Source: Fibrobacteraceae bacterium (lineage in GTDB: Bacteria > Fibrobacterota > Fibrobacteria > Fibrobacterales > Fibrobacteraceae). Taken from it: a stretch of DNA of 5,122 nt. The stretch lies in assembly GCA_021443045.1 (NCBI GenBank), contig JABUUT010000092.1, forward strand, positions 3,975 to 9,096, written 5' to 3'. The notes under the pieces were generated by a model. The model was not told the origin of the DNA, did not search any database, and was given only the letters and a program-made list of their open reading frames with translations. Numbering within the stretch: position 1 is the first letter of the stretch; each line of letters begins with the position of its first letter. Of this stretch, positions 1 to 5,122 are shown in pieces. The position numbers were made by a program, and so were the translations under genes.

Positions 1-1475
1 TGGGTGCCGAACAGGAATATTTCCTGATTGACAAGCGCTTCTATCTGCAACGCCCCGACCTTTATCAGGCTGGCCGCACCCTCTTTGGCGCCCCATCCGC
101 CAAGCACCAGCAAATGGAAGACCACTATTTTGGTAGCATTCCCGCCCGCATTCTGAACTTTATGAACGATGTGGAAAAGGAGCTGTGGAAGCTGGGAATC
201 CCGGCCAAGACACGCCACAACGAAGTGGCCCCCGCCCAGTTTGAACTGGCCCCCATGTTCGAAGAAGTAAACCTGGCTTGCGACCACAACATGCAAATTA
301 TGGAAGTGCTTCGCCAGGTGGCTGACCGTCACGGATTAGTTTGTCTGCTCCACGAAAAACCTTTCGCTGGAGTGAACGGCTCTGGCAAGCACAATAACTG
401 GTCTGTGAACTACGGCAAAACCAATTTGCTGAACCCAGGCAAAGACCCACACCAGAACGCCATTTTCCTTACCACCCTCTGCGCCGTTATTTACGCTGTA
501 GACACCCACGCCGACCTTCTGCGCATGGCTGTTTCTGGCGCTGGCAATGACCACCGTCTGGGTGCCAACGAAGCTCCTCCAGCCATCATCTCCATGTACT
601 TGGGCGATCAATTGGCCGACGTTGTGGAACAGCTTGAAAAGGGCGAAGCCAAGAGCAGCAAGCAGGGCGGAGCCATGAAGCTGGGTTCCGACATTTTGCC
701 ACCGCTCCCTCGCGACGCCACTGACCGCAACCGCACAAGCCCATTTGCCTTTACTGGCAACAAGTTCGAATTCCGTGCACCAGGCTCCAGTCAGAGCTGC
801 TCCGAACCCAACATCATCTTGAATACCATTGTAGCCGAAGCCTTCGACCTTATTGCCGACAAGATGGAAAAGGTGAGTGCCGACAAGTTCCACGAAGAGC
901 TGCAAAAGCTCTTGCAGAAAATTATCAAGGAGCACAAGAAGGTTATCTTTAACGGTAACGGCTACACCGACGAATGGGTTGCCGAAGCCGAAAAGCGCGG
1001 TCTGCCCAACGTGCGTACCACCATGGAAGCCCTCGCTGCCCTCACCAAAAAAGAAAATGTGGCCCTCTTTGAAAAGTACGGCGTTTTCAACCTCCGGGAA
1101 CTGGAAAGCCGCTACGAAATCAACCTGGAAGATTACCACAAGCGCATCGACATCGAAGCCCGCATCGCCTACGACATGGCTAAGAGCACCGTGCTCCCTC
1201 AGGTTTTGGCAGCCTACTCCAAGGCCCTCAAGACAAACGAAATGGCAATTAACCAAGGTTTCCCTGCCATTGACGGTATTGCCAAGGAACTGGGCTTTGG
1301 GCTCCAGAACCTGAATACCGCCCTGGAACAGATGAGCGAAGCCATCGTGGGCAAGCACGAAGACAAGCTGAACGCCATGATTGACCTTCGCAAGGTGGTC
1401 GATAAGTTGGAAACCGTGGTATCCGACGAAATGTGGCCCCTGCCAAAGTATCGTGAGATGCTGTTTATTTACTAA
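1..1475 (+). CDS. glnN: Glutamine synthetase type III (GSIII), 3' part; 5' end outside the window
   Basis: Makes glutamine from glutamate, ammonia and ATP in the cytoplasm, the entry point of ammonium assimilation. The reading frame is open from base 3, before the first in-window ATG at 114, and the residues encoded there (Gly-Ala-Glu-Gln-Glu-Tyr-Phe) are the conserved metal/glutamate-binding strand. The ATG at 114 is therefore internal and the gene is cut by the window edge. About 490 residues are present; GSIII proteins usually have about 700, so roughly 200 N-terminal residues are missing. Visible motifs: NEVAPAQFELAP (from 219), HEKPFAGVNGSGKHNNWS (351-404, the ATP/ammonium loop in its GSIII form), NDHRLGANEAPP (546-581) and FEFRAPGSSQS (765-797, the substrate-binding Arg). 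The remaining ~220 residues are the helical C-terminal extension specific to GSIII. The stop at 1473-1475 is followed by a terminator shared with the convergent transporter gene. Codons favour AAG, CTG and NNC, suggesting strong expression. Confidence in the family is very high. Confidence 0.97.
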   Translation, partial: GAEQEYFLIDKRFYLQRPDLYQAGRTLFGAPSAKHQQMEDHYFGSIPARILNFMNDVEKELWKLGIPAKTRHNEVAPAQFELAPMFEEVNLACDHNMQIMEVLRQVADRHGLVCLLHEKPFAGVNGSGKHNNWSVNYGKTNLLNPGKDPHQNAIFLTTLCAVIYAVDTHADLLRMAVSGAGNDHRLGANEAPPAIISMYLGDQLADVVEQLEKGEAKSSKQGGAMKLGSDILPPLPRDATDRNRTSPFAFTGNKFEFRAPGSSQSCSEPNIILNTIVAEAFDLIADKMEKVSADKFHEELQKLLQKIIKEHKKVIFNGNGYTDEWVAEAEKRGLPNVRTTMEALAALTKKENVALFEKYGVFNLRELESRYEINLEDYHKRIDIEARIAYDMAKSTVLPQVLAAYSKALKTNEMAINQGFPAIDGIAKELGFGLQNLNTALEQMSEAIVGKHEDKLNAMIDLRKVVDKLETVVSDEMWPLPKYREMLFIY

Positions 1476-1533
1476 AACGAAAAGCATGGCCACCCGTCGA
1501 AGGTGGTGCCCCATAACTTAGCCTCAAACAAAC

Positions 1534-1571
1534 AAAATAGCGTGAACCAATTTTTTGATCCACGCTATTTT
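1534..1571 (-). terminator. Rho-independent terminator of the lipoprotein-antiporter transcript, probably bidirectional
   Basis: The arms 1534-1550 and 1555-1571 form a 17-bp stem around a 4-base loop. In RNA read from the minus strand every position pairs: 15 Watson-Crick pairs and two G-U pairs, with an AAAA loop, followed by UUUUGUUUGUUU. In RNA read from the plus strand the two G-U pairs become A-C mismatches, so the stem is weaker, though it is still followed by a U-rich run. The hairpin begins 13 bases after the stop codon of the antiporter gene and 58 bases after the stop of glutamine synthetase. It therefore serves the minus-strand gene best and probably also stops readthrough from the plus strand. 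Confidence 0.85.
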
Positions 1572-1583
1572 TTGTTTGGTGGA

Positions 1584-3254
1584 TTATATGGTTGCGTATA
1601 AAATTACCGCCAGAACCTGGGCACTCATAATGCGAAGTAGCATAGTCAATGGATAAACCGATGCGTACCCCACATTAGTGGCTTCGCTGTTAGAAAGCCC
1701 ATTGGCAAAAGCCAATGCGGGAGGATCTGTGGTAGCTCCAGCCAGCATACCACAAAGGCTTAGATAATTTATTTTAAAAACAAGAGAACCCACTATTGCA
1801 GCAGCCATTAAAGGCACAAAGGTAATTAAGGCCGCTAACCCCATGTAGTAAAAACCGTCGCCATTCAAAAGCACATCAAAAAATTTAATGCCCGCATTCA
1901 AGCCCACGCAAGTAAGGAACAGCGTAATGCCAAGTTCACGGAGCATTAGGTTTGCGCTTCTCGAAATAAAGAAATTTAATGGTCCAATTTTACGTTTGCG
2001 AGAAAGTAGAATAGAAACGATTAAGGGTCCACCGGCAAGCCCTAGTTTTAAAGGCATGGGCATTCCTGGAATAGTCAAGGGTATGGAACCTACTATCACA
2101 CCAATAAAAATTCCAATAAATACTGGAATGATTTCGGGCTTTTCTAAGGCTACCAGAGAATCGCCTAATTCTGCAGCAACAGCATCAATGCCTTCGGTGG
2201 GTCCCACTACTTTTAACTTATCTGCAAATTTAATTCTCAAATCCAGTTGCCCAGTAAATTTAAATTCTCCACGAGTTACGCGGCTTACATTCACGCCAAA
2301 ACGTTCAGGAAAAGCTAAAGAGCCAATTGTTTTCCCAAGAACTTCCTTGTTGCTTACCAAAATTGTTTTTGTAATTATTGGGCTTGCCATTTGAGTTATA
2401 GGGGTATCTAACCTTTTGCCAATTATGGTTTCCATGGCAGCTATGGCATCGGGCATGCCCACTATATGAATTTTATCCCCATCAAATAAAATGGTTTGGG
2501 CACAGGGTGTAATTATTTTTCCCTCTCTCAAAAGTCGTGTTACAACAACACCGCCGTTTGCAAGCCCTGGAATATCTTTTATCATTATTCCAAGCAGATT
2601 TTTATTTTCAATAGACAGACTGCAAGATTCAATTTCTTTTTGTGTGGCTGCAATTTCAAGAGCGTAATCACTAGCCGCTTCAGAAGGATTCTTTTTAAAG
2701 AACACCCTGGTAAGAATCATCACCAAAATTATTCCGATAACACCAAAGGGGTATGCAACGGCGTAGCCGATTCCCGCAAGAGATGGGTCCGCACCTGCGG
2801 CACTAAAAGCCGAGTTTGCGGCTCCCAGCGAGGGCGTATTGGTTACAGCACCACAAAGCATGCCAATGAGCACAGGCACATTATTGTGCATGTCTGTAAA
2901 AAAGTACAGACAAAGAGTTACCAGTACTCCGGTAAAAACCACACCTACCGCCAATGCGTTCAAAACTAAACCATGTCTGCGAATGCTATCCATAAAACCA
3001 GGGCCTACTTGCATACCAATGGTGTACACAAATAAAATTAAGCCAAACTCCTGAACAAAGTGGAGCACGTTTCCGTCTATGCTAAGGCCCAAATGCCCAA
3101 GGATAATACCCATGAACAAGGCCCCAGCACCCCCGAGGCTAACGCCCTTCACTTTGATTTTTCCAAGCATCAACCCTAGAGCGGCTGTAATGGAGAGAGC
3201 CAGCATCTGTTCTGCTACAGAAGGTTTTACGAACAAATCAGCGAGCCATTGCAT
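1584..3254 (-). CDS. yidE: AspT/YidE/YbjL-family antiporter with two RCK_C (TrkA-C) domains
   Basis: Inner-membrane transporter of the aspartate:alanine exchanger (AAE) family. Its 556 residues match the family length, and it resembles E. coli YidE along its whole length, as far as I recall that sequence. Residues 1-187 form the first membrane half, with FGLILFVYTIGMQVGPGF at 70-87, TNTPSLGAA at 138-146 and AYPFG at 167-171. Residues ~205-370 are two soluble RCK_C domains, the likely ligand-sensing part. Residues ~375-556 are the second membrane half, which repeats the first: ELGITLFLTCVGLNAG (440-455), TDPPALAFAN (509-518) and VYPL (533-536). The ATG start is supported by AAAGG seven bases upstream. 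The gene lies 47 bases after the lipoprotein gene on the same strand with no terminator between, so co-transcription is likely. Known relatives exchange aspartate for alanine (AspT) or export succinate (C. glutamicum SucE). The substrate here is not shown by the sequence; a C4/C5 acid is an inference. Confidence 0.93.
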   Translation of the reverse strand: MQWLADLFVKPSVAEQMLALSITAALGLMLGKIKVKGVSLGGAGALFMGIILGHLGLSIDGNVLHFVQEFGLILFVYTIGMQVGPGFMDSIRRHGLVLNALAVGVVFTGVLVTLCLYFFTDMHNNVPVLIGMLCGAVTNTPSLGAANSAFSAAGADPSLAGIGYAVAYPFGVIGIILVMILTRVFFKKNPSEAASDYALEIAATQKEIESCSLSIENKNLLGIMIKDIPGLANGGVVVTRLLREGKIITPCAQTILFDGDKIHIVGMPDAIAAMETIIGKRLDTPITQMASPIITKTILVSNKEVLGKTIGSLAFPERFGVNVSRVTRGEFKFTGQLDLRIKFADKLKVVGPTEGIDAVAAELGDSLVALEKPEIIPVFIGIFIGVIVGSIPLTIPGMPMPLKLGLAGGPLIVSILLSRKRKIGPLNFFISRSANLMLRELGITLFLTCVGLNAGIKFFDVLLNGDGFYYMGLAALITFVPLMAAAIVGSLVFKINYLSLCGMLAGATTDPPALAFANGLSNSEATNVGYASVYPLTMLLRIMSAQVLAVILYATI

Positions 3255-3301
3255 ATTCTTACCTTTATTTTTAAGTTTCGATTTTGGACAACTCTAAAAA
3301 T

Positions 3302-3838
3302 TTAATCCATTACGCAACGTACCGAGGCACCAATTTTTTTATTGTAGTGCTCGTAGCGCACCGAATCGCTAATGCGCACCAGCGTTGCTCTAGATTCATC
3401 AAAGTTATTGCTGGTCCAAAAACTGGCACTAACATTTTCATCAACAAAGTTATTGTCATAATAGCGGAAACCCGCCTTTTGCATTTTAAAGCTTTCAATT
3501 TCGGTTGCCCCTTTATTTCCAATAAAAGCTACAAATTCTTCTTCACTGGGCAAATGCCAGCCTTTGGGGCAAACTGTGCTTGCCGCAGAAAAATCGTAAA
3601 GGCGACCATACTTTTGGCAATTGTTATTGTTGTTGCCATAGCAAAAACTGGAATCAGGGTCAAAAAATGTAAGGTTTTCCACCATCCAAACTTTGCCACC
3701 TACATTTGTTGTGGCGTAAGTTTTTTCTGGGCAAGTCAGAGTGTTGGCGTTTGCATCAAACTTGCAGGCGTGAGGGTCTTCGCATGCGGTAAACATTAAG
3801 GTTGCAGCAGCGGTAATAAGAAGTGTTTTAATAAACAT
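3302..3838 (-). CDS. Lipoprotein with Fibrobacter succinogenes major paralogous domain (TIGR02145 type)
   Basis: Probable envelope lipoprotein of 178 residues; function unknown. Residues 1-18 are a signal peptide with one Lys and a hydrophobic core, ending Phe-Thr-Ala before Cys19, the likely lipidated residue. The lipobox is imperfect because Phe stands at -3 instead of Leu. Residues ~36-178 are the paralogous domain: GGKVWMVENLTF (47-58), CYGNNNNNCQKYGRLYDF (66-83), CPKGWHLPSEEEF (90-102), AGFRYYDNNF (122-131), FWTSNNFDESRA (140-151) and GASVRCVMD (170-178). The domain is large in number in Fibrobacter and has no settled role. Six cysteines follow Cys19 (25, 36, 66, 74, 90, 175) and could form disulfides. 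Five Asn in a row occur at 69-73. The copy is short, apparently missing some of the middle part seen in longer members. GGAG lies five bases before the ATG. It is the first gene of the presumed operon with the downstream antiporter and faces the divergent LysR-type regulator. Confidence 0.9.
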   Translation of the reverse strand: MFIKTLLITAAATLMFTACEDPHACKFDANANTLTCPEKTYATTNVGGKVWMVENLTFFDPDSSFCYGNNNNNCQKYGRLYDFSAASTVCPKGWHLPSEEEFVAFIGNKGATEIESFKMQKAGFRYYDNNFVDENVSASFWTSNNFDESRATLVRISDSVRYEHYNKKIGASVRCVMD

Positions 3839-3867
3839 ATAAACTCCATATTTTTTTTGTTGCCCCT

Positions 3868-3896
3868 AATTTAGCCATTCTACAAGCCAATGACAA
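3868..3896 (-). promoter_or_regulatory. Candidate sigma70-type promoter for the lipoprotein-antiporter transcript
   Basis: Read on the minus strand, TTGTCA (3896-3891, five of six to the -35 consensus) and TAAATT (3873-3868, four of six to the -10 consensus) are 17 bases apart. Transcription would start near 3861, giving a leader of about 23 bases that contains the GGAG ribosome-binding site of the lipoprotein. The region is AT-rich, so chance matches are possible. The inference gains weight from the LysR-type palindrome centred 64 bases upstream of the predicted start. Confidence 0.5.
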
Positions 3897-3917
3897 ATAC
3901 TTTTTTTTTATAAATTG

Positions 3918-3932
3918 ATAACTAAAAGTTAT
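3918..3932. promoter_or_regulatory. LysR-type operator: perfect ATAAC-N5-GTTAT palindrome
   Basis: The 15 bases ATAACTAAAAGTTAT form a perfect inverted repeat (six-base arms ATAACT/AGTTAT around AAA) and fit the T-N11-A rule for LysR-family boxes, with T at 3919 and A at 3931. The site lies in the gap between a LysR-type gene and its divergent neighbour, the usual place for such a site. Its centre (3925) is 64 bases from the predicted minus-strand start and 65 from the predicted plus-strand start; the primary recognition site of LysR proteins usually lies near -65 of the regulated promoter. A third copy of the half-site ATAACT follows at 3935-3940. Binding by the adjacent regulator is an inference. 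Confidence 0.68.
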
Positions 3933-3955
3933 GGATAACTAAAAAATACATAAAA

Positions 3956-3983
3956 TTGGCTAATTTTAATCATTTTTTATAAT
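3956..3983 (+). promoter_or_regulatory. Candidate sigma70-type promoter of the LysR-type regulator gene
   Basis: TTGGCT (3956-3961, four of six to the -35 consensus) and a perfect TATAAT (3978-3983) are 16 bases apart. Transcription would start near 3990 and give a leader of about 57 bases before the regulator's ATG. The operator-like palindrome lies just upstream of the -35 element, so the regulator could control its own gene. The perfect -10 hexamer makes this the better of the two promoter calls in the gap, but the surrounding DNA is very AT-rich. Confidence 0.55.
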
Positions 3984-4046
3984 ATATAGGGTAAAAAAAT
4001 TTAATTTTGATAGGTGGACTTGTGCTAAATACATATAGGAGCATTT

Positions 4047-4931
4047 ATGGAATTGACTCAATTAAAATATTTTTTGGAAGTGGCTAAAAATGAGCATGTT
4101 ACTCAGAGTGCAAAAAACCTATGTGTGGTTCAGCCTGCCCTTACCCAGGCGATTCACAAGCTAGAAGATGAATTAGGCGTTCAGTTGTTCAAAACCGTAG
4201 GCAGAAACATACGCCTTACTGACAGTGGAAAATTTTTTTACCAGCGTTTAAAACCCCTATACGAAAAAATAGATGCTCTGCCTCAACAGCTTAAAGCCTT
4301 TTCCAACTTAGAAGACAAAAATATTTGCCTTAATGTTCTAGCCGCCTCAACCCTTATTACAAATGCCGTTATTGGTTACATCAAAAGCCATCCTTCCATT
4401 AATATAGACTTGATTCAAAATGCCGAAACCAACCTCTTTGATATTTGCGTTCGCACCTATCGCGAATATAACCCCGAATTAGATGAAATCGCCAGCGACC
4501 AAACCTTTGTGTATACCGAAAAAATTTTTTTAGCAGTGCCCAATACTCCTCAGTACCGTTTTAAAAAATCCATATCCCTCTTTGATTTGAAAAATGAAAA
4601 ATTCATCATATTCTGTGGGCCTCAAAAATATCAGGAAATTTGCAACAGTCTATGTGAAAAAATAGGCTTTAAAGTTCCAAAATCTTTTGAAAGTGACAGC
4701 ACCGCTGCAGTAAAATCTGCGGTAGCTGCTGGTATTGGTGTATGCTTTTGGCCCGCTCGTACTTGGGGAAGGCTAGATTCAAAAAAAATCAAACTTCTAA
4801 AAATATCTGATGGAAATTTTAAGCGGGACATTGTAATCTCTTATCGTAAAAATAAGCAGAACAACCAAAACACCGAAAAATTTTATAGATACCTTATAGA
4901 TTATATATCCGCACACTACTGTCCAAGATAA
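4047..4931 (+). CDS. LysR-type transcriptional regulator
   Basis: DNA-binding regulator of 294 residues, the usual length for LysR-type proteins. Residues ~2-60 are the winged helix-turn-helix: LTQLKYFLEVA at 3-13, then TQSAKNLCVVQPALTQAIHK (19-38), which covers the recognition helix, and LEDELGVQLF (39-48). Residues ~60-88 form the linker helix used for dimerisation. Residues ~92-294 are the effector-binding domain, with VLAASTLITNAVIGYI (97-112) opening its first lobe and AVAAGIGVCFWPART (225-239) matching the conserved 'AAGxG' segment of the family. The effector cannot be read from the sequence. AGGAG ends five bases before the ATG and fixes the start. The gene is divergent from the lipoprotein-antiporter pair across a 208-base gap with a matching palindrome, so that pair is its most likely target. 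Its G+C is clearly lower than that of the glutamine synthetase gene. No terminator is obvious after it. Confidence 0.95.
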   Translation: MELTQLKYFLEVAKNEHVTQSAKNLCVVQPALTQAIHKLEDELGVQLFKTVGRNIRLTDSGKFFYQRLKPLYEKIDALPQQLKAFSNLEDKNICLNVLAASTLITNAVIGYIKSHPSINIDLIQNAETNLFDICVRTYREYNPELDEIASDQTFVYTEKIFLAVPNTPQYRFKKSISLFDLKNEKFIIFCGPQKYQEICNSLCEKIGFKVPKSFESDSTAAVKSAVAAGIGVCFWPARTWGRLDSKKIKLLKISDGNFKRDIVISYRKNKQNNQNTEKFYRYLIDYISAHYCPR

Positions 4932-5122
4932 ATTTCACCCGCCAGCGGCTCTTGTACATCTGTGCAAATAAATTACTACCATTGTTCACGTCAAAATCAA
5001 ATTTAGAAAACAACCACATTTTTTTTAAACCGCCTTTTCCTTTTCACAGAATCTTTACAAAAGCCTTTCAAACATTCCCTTTGGTTTTTACACAGCCAAT
5101 CTATTTTATGTGTACAATCAAG
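4932..5122. other. Gene-free AT-rich tail after the regulator
   Basis: These 191 bases hold no coding region that I can support. Visible items are a weak hairpin at 4952-4967 (six pairs, one of them G-U, loop ATCT) with no U-run close behind it, an eight-T run at 5019-5026, and pyrimidine-rich stretches on the plus strand at about 5019-5090. The region may contain control sequence for a gene beyond the window, but no promoter with good spacing is visible. Confidence 0.5.

Noticed and set aside
877..1314. Open frame of 145 codons on the plus strand within glutamine synthetase
   Set aside because: It is an out-of-frame reading of the GSIII C-terminal region, low in complexity (Ser/Thr/Pro/Lys-rich), with no conserved motif.
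336..1514. Long open frame of 392 codons on the minus strand opposite glutamine synthetase
   Set aside because: It lies almost wholly antisense to a clearly conserved enzyme gene, its protein resembles no family I know, and it is explained by the strong codon bias of the sense gene, which leaves few stops on the other strand.
1486..1514. Hairpin just after the glutamine synthetase stop (CCACC/GGTGG, extended by ATGG/CCAT with a four-base bulge)
   Set aside because: The core is only five pairs and no U-run follows, so it does not qualify as a terminator; the stem-loop at 1534-1571 is far better.
1888..3297. Several plus-strand open frames (1888-2394, 2496-2969, 2839-3054, 3079-3297)
   Set aside because: All are antisense to the well-conserved antiporter, and their translations are mirror readings of its membrane segments without recognisable domains.
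3284..3799. Plus-strand open frame of 171 codons opposite the lipoprotein
   Set aside because: It is antisense to a gene with a signal peptide, a ribosome-binding site and a recognised domain; its own translation shows no motif.
4952..4967. Hairpin TTGTAC-ATCT-GTGCAA as terminator of the regulator gene
   Set aside because: It has six pairs with one G-U and no U-run directly behind it; too weak to call.
4894..5019. Minus-strand small open frame of 41 codons overlapping the 3' end of the regulator gene
   Set aside because: It starts after an A-run with only a poorly spaced purine stretch (AAAAGGCGG) as a ribosome-binding site, has no recognisable similarity, and one open frame of this size is expected by chance in AT-rich DNA.
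5087..5118. Possible plus-strand promoter at the window end (TTTACA and TACAAT)
   Set aside because: The 20-base spacing is too long for a standard promoter and no gene start is visible to support it.

Overview
The window most likely comes from Fibrobacter or a close relative. The strongest sign is a small lipoprotein (3302-3838, minus) that carries the domain known as the Fibrobacter succinogenes major paralogous domain, recognised by its Trp-Met-x-Glu-Asn-Leu start, its Cys-Pro-x-Gly-Trp-His-Leu-Pro core and its Ser-Val-Arg-Cys-Val end. A type III glutamine synthetase, the class typical of anaerobic gut bacteria of the Bacteroidetes/Fibrobacter type and of cyanobacteria, fits with this. The assignment rests on recognised sequence only; no search was run.

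Layout. (1) Positions 1-1475, plus strand: the 3' two-thirds of a type III glutamine synthetase gene whose 5' end lies outside the window. (2) 1476-1583: a short convergent gap holding one strong stem-loop terminator; it folds best in RNA read from the minus strand. (3) 1584-3254, minus: a complete AspT/YidE/YbjL-family antiporter of 556 residues with two membrane halves around two RCK_C (TrkA-C) domains. (4) 3302-3838, minus: the lipoprotein, 47 bases upstream of the antiporter and probably in the same transcript. (5) 3839-4046: an AT-rich divergent control region with a promoter candidate facing each way and a perfect 15-base palindrome of LysR-box form between them. (6) 4047-4931, plus: a LysR-type regulator. 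(7) 4932-5122: a gene-free AT-rich tail.

How the parts may work together. The regulator, palindrome, lipoprotein and antiporter form a typical LysR divergent module. The inferred reading is that the regulator senses a small molecule and controls a transcript encoding an envelope lipoprotein and an anion exchanger. Relatives of the exchanger move C4/C5 acidic metabolites (the Asp:Ala antiporter AspT; SucE, a succinate exporter of Corynebacterium glutamicum). In an organism whose main fermentation product is succinate, dicarboxylate export is the most attractive but untested hypothesis. The glutamine synthetase is convergent with this module, richer in G+C, and shows no sign of sharing its control.

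I see no RNA genes, insertion sequences, CRISPR arrays or phage genes.
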